64,000 nucleotides of DNA, from the NCBI RefSeq assembly GCF_005403045.1, contig NZ_BJCL01000007.1:62001-126000 (forward strand), read 5' to 3'. This DNA comes from Pseudaquabacterium pictum. Lineage in GTDB: Bacteria; Pseudomonadota; Gammaproteobacteria; Burkholderiales; Burkholderiaceae_C. The translations under genes were made by a program, and so were the position numbers. Position 1 is the first letter of the stretch, and each line of letters begins with the position of its first letter. This document shows positions 17,882 to 26,876 of this stretch, piece after piece. Under the pieces are notes generated by a model, which saw only the letters and a list, made by a program, of their open reading frames with translations, did no database searches and was not told the DNA's origin.

Positions 17882-18973
17882 TCAGGCGCGACGCCGACGG
17901 GCCGCCGCCAGACCGGCCAAGGCCAGACCAACCATGGCCAGCGAGCCAGGCTCCGGAACCTTGCCGGTCGTGAACCTGTCGCTCTCACGCGCGACGATGC
18001 CGCCGTCGACCAGCGCGAACGTGGTGAACGCCTTGTCGCCCGCGGCCAAGCGGGTGAAGGTCACGTCGTACTCGAAGGTCCGGTCGATGCTGCGGTCGTA
18101 CTTGCCGATCGCATCCGCGCCGACGCAGGCGCCAATGTCGGCCGACACGCAGACGGTCGAAACATCGATCTCGGGCAGGCCGCCACCCAGGTCATCGACC
18201 GTCACCTTGCCGTAGTTGGCAAAGCCGGAGGTGATGCCTGCCGTGATGGCGCTGACGAGCGACGCGGGCGACGTGCCGCCGGCGAACGTGGTACCGCCCA
18301 GCGCCGCGATGCTCTGGGTCAGGCTGCACTCGCCCGGCTCGCCGGAGAAGCAGTTGCCACCGAACTGCAGGCCGATCACGGTCACGTCCTTGGCGGCCAG
18401 GCTGGCAATCACGGTCGCTTCGTCGGTCCCCTTCATCGACGCATCGGACAGGACGAACATGAACCGGTTCGAGCCCGCGCGCCAGGCGAGGTTGTTGGTC
18501 GCGAGGTCGACGGCGGTGTCGCCCGACTCGGGGTAGTCGCCACCAAAGTCGGGGTCACCCAGGGTGACCGCGTTGATCGCGGAGATCGTCGTGGCACTGG
18601 TGGTGGTCAGGCCCGACCGGACCGCATCGCCCGCCAGCGCGCGCTCGGAATAGACGCCGACGCTTGACGCCAGGTCGCCGAAGGCGGACAGCGCGTTCAG
18701 GATATCGCCAGCAGCCGTCTTGGCATTGTTGATCACGCTGCCCATCGACCCCGAGGTGTCGATCAGGAAGTGGGCGTCGATGGTTGCGGCGGAGGGGCCT
18801 GCAGCCTCGACCACCACGGTCTTGCGGATCGTGACGCTCTCACCGACACCGAGCGATGCGCTGAAGCTGGTCGGCGAGATGGTGTCTGCAAACACCGTCG
18901 TCGACGCCAGCGCCATCGCGGCGGCGGTGATGAAACGGCCCAACTTCGGGACCGAACTGATTCGCTTGTACAT
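17882..18973 (-). CDS. von Willebrand factor A domain PEP-CTERM protein
   Basis: 363 aa exported protein. Signal peptide residues 1-29 ('VFAD'); VWA domain from about residue 65 to 260 with a complete-looking metal site: D72-T-S74-G-S76 (MIDAS), a later Thr region and 'FVLSDASMK'. A second beta-rich portion with the Cys pair 'CVSADIGACVG' follows, and the C-terminus has 'VPEPGS', a hydrophobic helix and an RRRR cluster: the PEP-CTERM sorting tag. Start 18973 (MYKRIS) is preferred because GGAGG lies 8 bases upstream. Likely an adhesive or matrix protein on the cell surface. A sigma-54-type promoter lies about 90 bases upstream. Codon use is less GC-biased than in the neighbours. Confidence 0.87.
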   Translation of the reverse strand: MYKRISSVPKLGRFITAAAMALASTTVFADTISPTSFSASLGVGESVTIRKTVVVEAAGPSAATIDAHFLIDTSGSMGSVINNAKTAAGDILNALSAFGDLASSVGVYSERALAGDAVRSGLTTTSATTISAINAVTLGDPDFGGDYPESGDTAVDLATNNLAWRAGSNRFMFVLSDASMKGTDEATVIASLAAKDVTVIGLQFGGNCFSGEPGECSLTQSIAALGGTTFAGGTSPASLVSAITAGITSGFANYGKVTVDDLGGGLPEIDVSTVCVSADIGACVGADAIGKYDRSIDRTFEYDVTFTRLAAGDKAFTTFALVDGGIVARESDRFTTGKVPEPGSLAMVGLALAGLAAARRRRA

Positions 18974-19063
18974 ACGAACGCCTCCACAGGATTGACACAA
19001 GAAAAGCCAAAGGTGACCGATGGATACATCCATCGAGACCGCAGGCCGCTTGGGAAGCCAATC

Positions 19064-19080
19064 CGCATATCCTGTGCCAG
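19064..19080 (-). promoter_or_regulatory. Putative sigma-54 (-24/-12) promoter for the VWA PEP-CTERM gene
   Basis: On the minus strand the sequence reads CTGGCACAGGATATGCG. It matches the sigma-54 consensus TGGCAC-N5-TTGC with exact GG-to-GC spacing and a single T-to-A change in the -12 element. The start codon is about 90 bases downstream. PEP-CTERM genes in other betaproteobacteria are reported to be under the PrsK/PrsR-RpoN system, which supports the assignment. Confidence 0.6.
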
Positions 19081-19240
19081 TCAGACCCCCTAACTTCTTA
19101 ACTCATTGATTTTGCAGAAGAATCTCCGAGAATCCCCGATGTCTTCGGGAGCGCTGCGGGACTGACGTGTCGGCAATGTAAAGAAGATCGACGCAGGTTT
19201 ACAAACCATCAGAACGCCCCAGGCAGCGACGCGTCCGCCC

Positions 19241-21070
19241 TCACTCCACCGTCACACTCTTTGCCAGGTTCCGTGGCTTGTCCACATCCGTCCCCCGCGC
19301 GCAGGCCGTGTGGTAAGCCAGCAGTTGCAGCGGCACCACATGCAGGATGGGTGACAGCGCCCCGTAGTGCTCGGGCATGCGGATCACCTGCACGCCGGGT
19401 TCGCTCTTGATCTCCGTGTCGCTGTCGGCAAACACATACAGCTCGCCGCCGCGGGCGCGCACTTCCTGCAGGTTGCTCTTCAGCTTCTCCAGCAGGGCGT
19501 CGTTCGGGGCGATGGTCACCACCGGCATCGCGCTGGTCACCAGGGCCAGCGGGCCGTGCTTCAGTTCACCGGCCGGGTAGGCCTCGGCATGGATGTAGCT
19601 GATCTCCTTGAGCTTCAGCGCTCCCTCCAGCGCAATCGGGTAGTGCATGCCGCGGCCCAGGAACAGCGCGTTCTCCTTGCGCGCAAACTCGCCCGCCCAG
19701 GCGATGACCTGCGGCTCCAGCGCCAGCACCGCCTGCACCGCCGCCGGCAGGTGCCTCAGGGCCTTGATGTGGGCGGCCTCCTGCGCATCGGTCAGCTTGC
19801 CGCGGCTCTGCGCCAGCGTCAGCGTCAGCAGGAACAGCGCCACCAGCTGGGTGGTGAAGGCCTTGGTGCTGGCCACGCCGATCTCCACACCCGCATGCGT
19901 CAGGAAGTTCAGCTTGCACTCGCGCACCATCGCGCTGGTGGCCACGTTACAGATGGTCAGGGTGTGGGCCATGCCCAGGCCGCGTGCATGCTTCAGCGCA
20001 GCGATGGTGTCGGCGGTCTCGCCGCTCTGGCTGATGGTGACGACCAGGGTGCGCGGGTCGGGCACGCTGTCGCGGTAGCGGTATTCGCTGGCGATCTCCA
20101 CGCTGCAGGGGATGCCGGCGATGCTCTCCAGCCAGTACTTGGCGGTGCTGCCGCTGTAGTAGCTGGTGCCGCAGGCCAGGATGAGCACGCGGTCGATGTC
20201 CTTGAACACCTGGTGGGCGCCGTCGCCGAACAGCTCGGGCATGATGCCGGCCACCGATTCCAGCGTGTCGGCGATCGCCCGCGGCTGCTCGAAGATCTCC
20301 TTCTGCATGTAGTGCTGGTAGGGCCCCAGCTCGGCTGCGCCGGTGTGGGCGTGCACGGTGCGGACCTCGCGCTGCACCCGCTCGAAGCTGCCGTCGGCCT
20401 GGCGCGCGGTGATCCAGTGCTTGCCCAGCTGCAGGTCGACGACGTCGCCCTCTTCCAGGTAGACGATCTGGTCGGTCACGCCGGCCAGGGCCATGGCGTC
20501 GCTGGCCAGGAAGGTCTCGCCCTGCCCCACGCCCAGCACCAGCGGGCTGCCTTCGCGCGCGCCCACCACGCGGTGCGGCTCGTCGCGGCAGAACACGGCG
20601 ATGGCATAGGCGCCCTTCAGCCGGGTGGTGGCGCGCTGCACCGCGTCGAACAAGTCACCGTCGTACAGCTGGTGCACCAGGTGGGCGATCACCTCGGTGT
20701 CGGTCTGGCTTTCGAAGACGTAGCCCTTGTTCTGCAGCTCGGCGCGCAGTTCGTCATGGTTTTCGATGATGCCGTTGTGAACCAGGCCGATGCGCTTGCC
20801 TGAAAAATGCGGGTGGGCGTTGTGCACGGCCGGCGCGCCATGGGTGGCCCAGCGGGTGTGGGCGATGCCGGTGCCGCCTTGCACGCCGTCCTGCGCAATC
20901 TGGGTGTCCAGCTCGGCCACCCGGCTGGTGCTGCGGGTGCGGCGCAGTTCGCCGCCCTGGTGCACCGCCACGCCGCAGCTGTCATAGCCGCGGTATTCCA
21001 GCCGCTTCAGGCCCTCGACGAGGACGGGGACGATGTTGCGGGTGCTGACGGCGCCGACGATGCCACACAT
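19241..21070 (-). CDS. glmS: Glutamine--fructose-6-phosphate aminotransferase (isomerising)
   Basis: Makes glucosamine-6-phosphate from fructose-6-phosphate and glutamine, the first step to UDP-GlcNAc for peptidoglycan and LPS. 609 aa, the same length as the E. coli enzyme as I recall it. Cys2 in 'MCGIVGAV' is the N-terminal glutamine amidotransferase nucleophile; 'TRWATHGAP' and 'HNGIIEN' line that site. Two SIS sugar-isomerase domains follow ('[10 protein letters not shown]', 'SQSGETADT'), and the conserved C-terminus 'LAKSVTVE' is intact. No glmS ribozyme precedes it, as expected outside Gram-positives. Divergent from the Lrp-family regulator, 138 bases apart. Confidence 0.97.
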   Translation of the reverse strand: MCGIVGAVSTRNIVPVLVEGLKRLEYRGYDSCGVAVHQGGELRRTRSTSRVAELDTQIAQDGVQGGTGIAHTRWATHGAPAVHNAHPHFSGKRIGLVHNGIIENHDELRAELQNKGYVFESQTDTEVIAHLVHQLYDGDLFDAVQRATTRLKGAYAIAVFCRDEPHRVVGAREGSPLVLGVGQGETFLASDAMALAGVTDQIVYLEEGDVVDLQLGKHWITARQADGSFERVQREVRTVHAHTGAAELGPYQHYMQKEIFEQPRAIADTLESVAGIMPELFGDGAHQVFKDIDRVLILACGTSYYSGSTAKYWLESIAGIPCSVEIASEYRYRDSVPDPRTLVVTISQSGETADTIAALKHARGLGMAHTLTICNVATSAMVRECKLNFLTHAGVEIGVASTKAFTTQLVALFLLTLTLAQSRGKLTDAQEAAHIKALRHLPAAVQAVLALEPQVIAWAGEFARKENALFLGRGMHYPIALEGALKLKEISYIHAEAYPAGELKHGPLALVTSAMPVVTIAPNDALLEKLKSNLQEVRARGGELYVFADSDTEIKSEPGVQVIRMPEHYGALSPILHVVPLQLLAYHTACARGTDVDKPRNLAKSVTVE

Positions 21071-21180
21071 GGTGTTGGTTCCTGAAGTTCAGACAGGGGC
21101 GCATCGTAGTCAACAGCCAAAGAAAGAAGCGTGCGAAATGCACCGCCTCATGCAATGTTTCGTCGAATCTGTTGAGTCGT

Positions 21181-21193
21181 GCAATTTTATTGC
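21181..21193. promoter_or_regulatory. Putative Lrp-family operator
   Basis: GCAAT-TTT-ATTGC, a perfect 13-bp inverted repeat in an AT-rich patch, ends 15 bases before the start of the Lrp/AsnC regulator gene. Size, AT-rich centre and position suit autoregulation by an Lrp-family protein. Confidence 0.5.
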
Positions 21194-21208
21194 CACAATC
21201 AGGTTCTC

Positions 21209-21697
21209 ATGGCTGATTCCATCGAAACCAATCTGCTCGATGCCGTCGATCTGCGCCTGCTGGCCCTGCTGCAGGACGATGCATCACGTTCCAACCAGGC
21301 GTTGGCCGAGGCGGCGCATGTCTCGCCGGCCACCGCACTGCGCCGGGTGCGGCGGCTGGTGGAGGCCGGCATCATCGAGCGGCAGGTGGCCATCGTGGCC
21401 CCGGGCAAGGTGGGCGGCTTGAGCGTGATCGCCGAGATCACGCTCGACCGCCAGGGCGCCGAGCATGTGGCCGCCTTCGAGGCCCGCGCAGTGGCTGAGA
21501 GCCCGGTGCAGCAGTGCTACCGCGTCTCGCCCGGGCCCGATCTGGTGCTGGTGCTGTGGCTGCCCGACATGGCGGCCTACCACGCGCTGGTGCAGCGCCT
21601 GTTCACCCAAGATGCCAATGTGCGCAACGTCAAGGCCTTCTTCGCCACCCACCGGGCCAAGTTCGCGCCGGCGGTGCAACTGGGCACTACAGCCTGA
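21209..21697 (+). CDS. Lrp/AsnC-family transcriptional regulator
   Basis: 162 aa. The N-terminal winged helix-turn-helix starts 'LDAVDLRLLALLQDDASRSNQALAEAAHVSPATALRRVRRL' and the C-terminal RAM/ligand domain starts near 'GGLSVIAEITLDRQG', with 'VQQCYRVSPGPDLVLVLWLPD' the usual ligand-sensing segment. Such feast/famine regulators respond to amino acids and often control a neighbouring gene, here possibly glmS or itself. Start 21209 (MADSIETN) gives the standard N-terminus; the upstream in-frame ATG at 21179 overlaps the putative operator. Its 3' end overlaps the convergent rlmI gene by 11 bases. Confidence 0.9.
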   Translation: MADSIETNLLDAVDLRLLALLQDDASRSNQALAEAAHVSPATALRRVRRLVEAGIIERQVAIVAPGKVGGLSVIAEITLDRQGAEHVAAFEARAVAESPVQQCYRVSPGPDLVLVLWLPDMAAYHALVQRLFTQDANVRNVKAFFATHRAKFAPAVQLGTTA

Positions 21698-22868
21698 GCA
21701 GCGCCAGGCCCTTCAGGTACTCGCCCTCGGGAAATTCCAGCGTCGTCGGGTGGTCGGGCGCACCCTCCAGCCGCTGCAGGATGGCGGCGTTGACCCCGGC
21801 GTCGATGCCGGCACCAGCCACGATCTTGTGGAACAGGTCGGCGGAGATGCCGCCCGAGCAGCTGAAGGTCAGCAGCAGGCCGCCCGGCGCCAGCAGCTTC
21901 AGCCCCAGGCGGTTGATGTCCTTGTAGGCGCGGGCGGCGCGCTCGGCATGGGCCGCCGTGGGCGCGAACTTCGGCGGGTCGAGCACGATGGCATCGAAGC
22001 TGCGGCCTTCGGCCAGGCATTGGCGCAGGTAGGCATTGACGTCGGCATCCACGAAGGCATGCGCGGTGTCGTCGAAGCCGTTGCGGCGCAGGTTGTCGCG
22101 CGCCTGGTCCAGCGCCGGGGCCGATGAATCCACCGTGGTGACCTGCTGCGCGCCGCCAGCCAGCGCCGCCACGCTGAAGCCGCCGGTGTAGCTGTAGCAG
22201 TTCAGCACCGTGCGGCAGCCCAGCTGGCGCACCAGCTGGGCAAAGCGGTGGCGGTTCTCCCGCTGGTCCAGGTAGTAGCCGGTCTTGTGGCCCAGGGCCA
22301 CGTCCAGGCCCAGCTGCCAGCCATGCTCGGTGATGGCCAGCGCGGTGGCGCCGCTGCCGCGCAGCCAGCCGGTGCGCTCGGGCAGGCCTTCCAGCGCGCG
22401 CACGCTGGCATCGCTGCGCTCGTACAGGCGGGTCAGGCCGGTGATGGCCAGCAGCGCATCGGCGATCACGTCGCGCCAGCGCTCGATGCCGGCCGAGCCG
22501 AACTGCACGCTCAGCACGTCGCCATAGCGGTCGACGATCAGGCCGGGCAGGCCGTCGGCCTCGCCGTGCACCAGGCGCTGGCCGTCGCTGGCGATGCCCA
22601 GGCGGGCACGCAGCGCGATGGCCTGCTGCAGCCGCCGGGTGAAGAAGCCGGCGTCGATGCGCTGGGCCTCGTCAAAGCTCCAGGCCCGCACGCGGATGGC
22701 CGAGCTGGGGCTGTAGGCGCCCCAGGCCAGGAAGCTGCCGTCGGCCGCCTCCACCCGCACCAGCTCGCCGGCATCGGCGCTGCCGCGGGCGATGCTGCCC
22801 TCGAACACCCAGGGGTGGCGGCGCAGCAGCGAGCGTTCCTTGCCCGCACGCAGGCGGATGGCCTTCAT
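21687..22868 (-). CDS. rlmI: Class I SAM-dependent rRNA methyltransferase, RlmI-like
   Basis: 393 aa, matching 23S rRNA (cytosine-5) methyltransferase RlmI (m5C1962 in E. coli). An N-terminal PUA domain ('RLRAGKERSLLRRHPWVFEGSI') is followed by a central beta domain ('HGEADGLPGLIVDRYGDVLSVQ') and a Rossmann methyltransferase domain: SAM motif I 'VLNCYSYTGGFSVAAL', motif IV 'DAIVLDPPKFAP', and 'LLTFSCSGG' with the catalytic-type Cys. Start 22868 overlaps the stop of the upstream DJ-1/PfpI gene by four bases (ATGA), so the two are translationally coupled. Acts on ribosomal RNA in the cytoplasm. Confidence 0.9.
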   Translation of the reverse strand: MKAIRLRAGKERSLLRRHPWVFEGSIARGSADAGELVRVEAADGSFLAWGAYSPSSAIRVRAWSFDEAQRIDAGFFTRRLQQAIALRARLGIASDGQRLVHGEADGLPGLIVDRYGDVLSVQFGSAGIERWRDVIADALLAITGLTRLYERSDASVRALEGLPERTGWLRGSGATALAITEHGWQLGLDVALGHKTGYYLDQRENRHRFAQLVRQLGCRTVLNCYSYTGGFSVAALAGGAQQVTTVDSSAPALDQARDNLRRNGFDDTAHAFVDADVNAYLRQCLAEGRSFDAIVLDPPKFAPTAAHAERAARAYKDINRLGLKLLAPGGLLLTFSCSGGISADLFHKIVAGAGIDAGVNAAILQRLEGAPDHPTTLEFPEGEYLKGLALLRL

Positions 22869-23473
22869 GCGGCCGCCGCCAAACTGGGCCCGATGTGCTG
22901 CATCGCGCGGTCGACGAAGGCCTGCTTCTCGCCCACCGGTGCCACGTAGTGCAGCGCGGCGCGGGCCGCCGCCTCGCCTTCGCTGCGGGCGATCAGCCAG
23001 GCCGCCAGGTAGGGCGCAGCCAGGCAGCCACCGGCGGTGGCCACATTGCCTTCGGCGAAGAAGGGCTGGTCCAGCACAGCGATGCCGGCCTCCTGCACCC
23101 AGGGCTTGGTGGTGAGGTCTGTGCAGGCCGGCACGGCGCCCAGCACGCCCAGCTTGGCCAGGATCAGGGTGCCCGAGCACTGCGCAGCGATCAGCTGGCG
23201 GCGCGGGTCCAGCTGCAGCTGCGCCATCAGCGCGGCATCGGCCACCACCTCGCGGGTCTGCATGCCGCTGCCCACCAGCACCACATCGGCCGTGGCCACG
23301 GCATCCAGCCGCGACTGGGCCTGCACCGTCACGCCGTTCATCGAGGTGACGCTGGCCTCGGGGCAGCACAGCGTCACCCGCCAGCCGGGGCGCTGGATGC
23401 GGTTCAGGATGCCCAGGGCGACGAAGGAATCCAGCTCGTTGAAGCCCTGGAAGGTGAGGATGGCGATGTGCAT
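22865..23473 (-). CDS. DJ-1/PfpI-family protein
   Basis: 202 aa, class I glutamine amidotransferase-like fold. 'MHIAILTFQGFNELDSFVALGIL' opens the fold with the conserved Glu in 'NELD', and 'LIAAQCSGTLILAKLG' holds the nucleophile-elbow Cys. The group includes isonitrile hydratase-like and ThiJ/PfpI proteins; which activity applies cannot be said. Start 23473 (MHIAIL) is the standard N-terminus; a longer start at 23506 adds no conserved sequence. Coupled to rlmI by a 4-base overlap and placed 29 bases after xerC. Confidence 0.82.
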   Translation of the reverse strand: MHIAILTFQGFNELDSFVALGILNRIQRPGWRVTLCCPEASVTSMNGVTVQAQSRLDAVATADVVLVGSGMQTREVVADAALMAQLQLDPRRQLIAAQCSGTLILAKLGVLGAVPACTDLTTKPWVQEAGIAVLDQPFFAEGNVATAGGCLAAPYLAAWLIARSEGEAAARAALHYVAPVGEKQAFVDRAMQHIGPSLAAAA

Positions 23474-23502
23474 GGTGGACGTCGGCGCGGGGGGCCGGAT
23501 TG

Positions 23503-24429
23503 TCACTTGCGCCGGGCGCGTGGATGGGCGGCGTCGTAGGCCTTGGCCAGGTGCTGGAAGTCGAGCTTGGTGTAGACCTGGGTGGTGGTGATGCTGGCGT
23601 GGCCCAGCAGCTCCTGCACCGCGCGCAGATCCCCGCTGCTCTGCAGCAGGTGCGAGGCGAAGCTGTGCCGCAGCATGTGCGGGTGCACGCCGGTGGCCAG
23701 ACCCGCATCCCGCGCCAGGCTCTGCAGCCGGGTGCGCACCTGGCTGTCGGACAGGCGGGTGCCGCGGTTGCTGACGAACAGTGCCGGCTCATCAGGCCGG
23801 GCCAGCGTGCCACGCAGCGCCAGCCAGGCGGCCAGGGCCTGCAGCGCCGGGCCGCCCACCGGCACGCTGCGGCGCTTGCGGCCCTTGCCCAGCACATGGG
23901 CGGTGGCATCGGCCGCGTCCACCCAGCCGGCGGCGGTGGTGCTGGCGGCCACGTCCAGCCCGGTCAGCTCACCCACCCGCAGGCCGCTGCTGTAGAGCAG
24001 CTCGACGATGGCATGGTCGCGGGCGGCCAGCGCCGGGTGTTCGGTGCGCGGCATCTGCTGGGCCAGAGCCACCGCATCGTCCACGCCCAGGGCCTTGGGC
24101 AGCGGCTTGGGCGCCTTGGGAGGGCGGATGCCGTCCACCGGGTTGTGCGTCACCAGGCGCTCGCGGCCCCAGTGCTTGTACAGCCCGCGCCAGGCGGCCA
24201 GCGCGATCGCGATGCTGCGCGGGCCGAGGCCCCGTTCACGCAGCCGCGCCGCCCAGCCGCGGATGTGGTGGGCCTGGGCCTGGCCCAGCGCCACCGCCTC
24301 GTCATCGGCCAGCTGCTGCAGCCAGCCCAGCGCGTCGCCGTACATCGCCAGCGTGCGCGGCGCCAGGCGGCGCTCCACCCGCAGGTGCTGCAGAAAGGCC
24401 TGCAGCGCCGGTGCCAGCGGCGCCGGCAT
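23503..24429 (-). CDS. xerC: Tyrosine recombinase XerC
   Basis: 308 aa site-specific recombinase that resolves chromosome dimers at dif together with XerD. An N-terminal core-binding SAM-like domain (residues ~5-95) is followed by the catalytic domain with the full tyrosine-recombinase set: Arg in 'SSGLRVGELTGLD', Lys in 'GKGRKRRSVPV', 'HPHMLRHSFASHLL' (H-x-x-R), His in 'LGHASITTTQ' and the nucleophile Tyr in 'QVYTKLD'. The order dapF - DUF484 - xerC is widely conserved in proteobacteria, which separates XerC from phage integrases. Start 24429 (MPAPLAPAL) lies 5 bases after the DUF484 stop. Confidence 0.95.
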   Translation of the reverse strand: MPAPLAPALQAFLQHLRVERRLAPRTLAMYGDALGWLQQLADDEAVALGQAQAHHIRGWAARLRERGLGPRSIAIALAAWRGLYKHWGRERLVTHNPVDGIRPPKAPKPLPKALGVDDAVALAQQMPRTEHPALAARDHAIVELLYSSGLRVGELTGLDVAASTTAAGWVDAADATAHVLGKGRKRRSVPVGGPALQALAAWLALRGTLARPDEPALFVSNRGTRLSDSQVRTRLQSLARDAGLATGVHPHMLRHSFASHLLQSSGDLRAVQELLGHASITTTQVYTKLDFQHLAKAYDAAHPRARRK

Positions 24430-24434
24430 GGTGC

Positions 24435-25115
24435 TCAGGCCGCCGGCAGCAAACGGCTCAGCGCAGCGCTGGCCACCTCGCCGATGCGCATCAGGAACTC
24501 GGTGCCCATGTCGGCGCTGTAGCGGGTGGGGTCGGGCGAGCCCAGCACCAGCAGGCCGAAGGCCGGGCCGTCCTCGGCCGAGCGCAGCGGCACCAGGGCC
24601 ACCGACATCACGGTGTCGGCATCCTCCAGCCAGGCGGCCGGTGCAAAGCCGGTGTTCAGGCCGCAGTAGGGCAGCGCCAGGCCGCTGGCCAGCTGTTGCA
24701 CCTCGTCGCCCACCTCGGCCGCCCAAGGCTGGCCGGCCAGGGCCGCATCCACGCCCCACAGCCGGATGGCCGCCTGCGGGATCAGGAACTCATGCTGCAG
24801 CGACTGCACCAGCGTGGTGGGCAGCGCCTCGGGTGCGCGGGCCAGCAGGATGGCGCGGATGAAGCGGTGCAGCCGGTCGGCGATGGCCTCGTTCTCGCGG
24901 CTGTGGCGGATCATGGCCATGCGCTCGCGCTCCAGGACCTTGATCTTGTCGCGCAGCATCTGCATCTGCCGTTCCTGCAGCGACACGGCGCGCTGGCCAT
25001 GCGGGCTGGTCAGCTGGATGCTGGCCAGCAGCTCGGCCTGGCGCTCGAAGAAGCCCGGCGTGTTGGCCAGGTAGTTGGCGATGTCGCCCTCGGTGATGGC
25101 ACCTTGAATCGTCAC
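24435..25115 (-). CDS. DUF484 family protein
   Basis: 226 aa cytoplasmic protein with a GAF-like fold. The N-terminus '[27 protein letters not shown]' is the family signature, followed by a coiled-coil-like segment ('[21 protein letters not shown]') and the GAF-like half ending '[17 protein letters not shown]'. The function is not established; the gene nearly always sits between dapF and xerC, as here. It overlaps the end of dapF by four bases, indicating one transcript. Confidence 0.9.
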   Translation of the reverse strand: MTIQGAITEGDIANYLANTPGFFERQAELLASIQLTSPHGQRAVSLQERQMQMLRDKIKVLERERMAMIRHSRENEAIADRLHRFIRAILLARAPEALPTTLVQSLQHEFLIPQAAIRLWGVDAALAGQPWAAEVGDEVQQLASGLALPYCGLNTGFAPAAWLEDADTVMSVALVPLRSAEDGPAFGLLVLGSPDPTRYSADMGTEFLMRIGEVASAALSRLLPAA

Positions 25116-25966
25116 AGTTCAATCTCTCCCTGGTAGACCGTCTCGGCCGGGCCTGTCATCAGCACATGGGCGTCGTCGCCGGCCCATTCGATCGTCAGCA
25201 GCCCGCCGCGGGCCTGCACGTCCACCTTGCGGTCCAGCCAGCCCAGGCGGATGCCGGCCACCACCGCCGCGCAGGCGCCGGTGCCGCAGGCCAGGGTCTC
25301 GCCGGCATCACGCTCGTAGACCCGCAGCGCCACCTGGCCGCGGTCCAGCACCTGCAGGAAGCCGGCATTCACCTTGCGCGGGAAGCGCGCATGCTGTTCC
25401 ACCAGCGGGCCGAGTTCGGCCACCGGCGTCTCGCCCACATCGGCCACCCGCTGCACCGCATGCGGGTTGCCCATCGACAGCACCGCCACCTGCACCTGGC
25501 GGCCTTCGGCCAGCTCCAGCGGCCACAGCTCGAAGCCGCCCTGGGGACGCGGCTGCAATCCGGTGGCATCGAAGGGCACACGGGCCAGGTCGAACACCGG
25601 CTTGTTCATGTCCACCGTCACCCGGCCATCGGGCTGCAGGTGCAGCTGCAGGCGGTTGTTGACGGTGTCCACCGTGACGGTGGGCTTGGTCGTCAGCCCC
25701 TGGTCGTGCACGAAGCGCACGAAGCAGCGGGCGCCGTTGCCGCAGTGCTCGACCTCGTCGCCGGTGTTGTTGAAGATGCGGTAGCCGAAGTCGGCATCGG
25801 CGCTGCGCGCCGGCTCGACGACCAGGATCTGGTCGGCGCCCACGCCGAAGCGGCGGTCGCCCAGGTGGCGCAGCTGCTCCCTCGTGAGTTGCAGCGGGGT
25901 GCGCGTGGCGTCGAGCACGACGAAGTCGTTGCCCGCGCCCTGCATCTTGGTGAACTTCACTTGCAT
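25112..25966 (-). CDS. dapF: Diaminopimelate epimerase
   Basis: Converts LL- to meso-diaminopimelate for lysine and peptidoglycan synthesis. 284 aa, of usual length, with the two pseudo-symmetric halves and both catalytic cysteines: C75 in '[12 protein letters not shown]' and the second in '[16 protein letters not shown]'. The N-terminus '[17 protein letters not shown]' is near-invariant in the family and fixes the start at 25966. First gene of the dapF-DUF484-xerC group; the two acyltransferase genes lie just upstream on the same strand (7 bases between), so all may be co-transcribed. Confidence 0.97.
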   Translation of the reverse strand: MQVKFTKMQGAGNDFVVLDATRTPLQLTREQLRHLGDRRFGVGADQILVVEPARSADADFGYRIFNNTGDEVEHCGNGARCFVRFVHDQGLTTKPTVTVDTVNNRLQLHLQPDGRVTVDMNKPVFDLARVPFDATGLQPRPQGGFELWPLELAEGRQVQVAVLSMGNPHAVQRVADVGETPVAELGPLVEQHARFPRKVNAGFLQVLDRGQVALRVYERDAGETLACGTGACAAVVAGIRLGWLDRKVDVQARGGLLTIEWAGDDAHVLMTGPAETVYQGEIEL

Positions 25967-25973
25967 GCCGGGA

Positions 25974-26876
25974 TTATCCGGCCCGGGGGCCATACAGCGA
26001 TGCCTCGCCCTCAGGCCGGGTCTTGAAGCGCTTGTGGACCCACAGGTACTGCGCCGGGTTGCGGCGGATCTCCGCCTCGATCCAGCGGTTCATCGCCAGC
26101 GCGGCGGCTTCGTCGTCCTCGCCGGGGAAGCCGTCGATGGGCGGCAGGTAGCGCACGCGGTAGCCGCCGCCGCCGGGCAGCATCTCGGCCACCACCGGCT
26201 GCACCAGCATGCCCAGGCTGCGGGCCATGCGCGCCGGCGCCAGCAGCGTGGCCGCCGGCACACCGAAGAACGGCACGAAGGCGCCGTCCTTCATGCCGAA
26301 ATCCATGTCGGGCAGGTTGAAGAAGGCGCTGCCGCGGCGGATGGCGCGCACCAGCGGCAACGCCCGCTCGCTGCGGGCAAAGATTTCGGCATTGCCGAAG
26401 CGCAGCCGGCCGGCGCGCATCGCGGCGTCGAACACCGGGTTGCTCTGCGCCTGGTACATCGACACCGCATGCCGCTGCTGGAACAGCAGGCAGGCGATGC
26501 CGGCCGCGTCCAGCGCCAGGAAGTGCGGCACCAGCCACATCACCGGCTTGTCGCTGCGCTCGGCCAGGCCGACATCGCCTTCCACATGGATCATCGACTT
26601 CAGCCGCTCGGCGCTGGCGTACCAGAGCAGGCCACGCTCCAGCAGGCTGCGGGCCAGCCAGCCGAAATGGTCGCGCACCAGGCCCTGGCGGGCGTCGGCA
26701 TCCAGCTCGGGCAGGCACAGCTCCACATTGCGCAGCGCGATGCGCCGACGCGAGCCGGCCAGCCTGTACAGCACCGCGCCCAGGCCGCGGCCCAGCGCCG
26801 CCTGCACCACCAGTGGCAGCTGCTGAAACAGCCACAACGCGCCCAGCACGGCCCGCGCGGCCAGCGTGCCGATCAT
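25974..26876 (-). CDS. Lipid A biosynthesis acyltransferase (LpxL/LpxM family), HX4D type
   Basis: 300 aa inner-membrane acyltransferase that adds a secondary acyl chain to the lipid A precursor. A hydrophobic N-terminal helix precedes the catalytic motif '[10 protein letters not shown]', that is His-X4-Asp, where the family has H-X4-D/E; '[27 protein letters not shown]' is the conserved glycerophosphate-binding region. Start 26876 overlaps the preceding acyltransferase gene by four bases, so both are translated from one message. Whether it is the LpxL or LpxM step cannot be read directly; tandem pairs like this are common in Burkholderiales. Confidence 0.88.
   Translation of the reverse strand: MIGTLAARAVLGALWLFQQLPLVVQAALGRGLGAVLYRLAGSRRRIALRNVELCLPELDADARQGLVRDHFGWLARSLLERGLLWYASAERLKSMIHVEGDVGLAERSDKPVMWLVPHFLALDAAGIACLLFQQRHAVSMYQAQSNPVFDAAMRAGRLRFGNAEIFARSERALPLVRAIRRGSAFFNLPDMDFGMKDGAFVPFFGVPAATLLAPARMARSLGMLVQPVVAEMLPGGGGYRVRYLPPIDGFPGEDDEAAALAMNRWIEAEIRRNPAQYLWVHKRFKTRPEGEASLYGPRAG

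Noticed and set aside
19367-20803. A 478-codon plus-strand frame opposite glmS
   Set aside because: Fully inside a textbook glmS gene; composition is His/Gln/Ala-rich shadow sequence.
21174-21199. TTGAGT...CACAAT as a promoter for the Lrp-family gene
   Set aside because: The spacer is only 14 bases.
23503-24429. Tyrosine recombinase as a phage or island integrase
   Set aside because: The dapF-DUF484-xerC order, length and absence of attachment-site repeats or phage genes identify housekeeping XerC.
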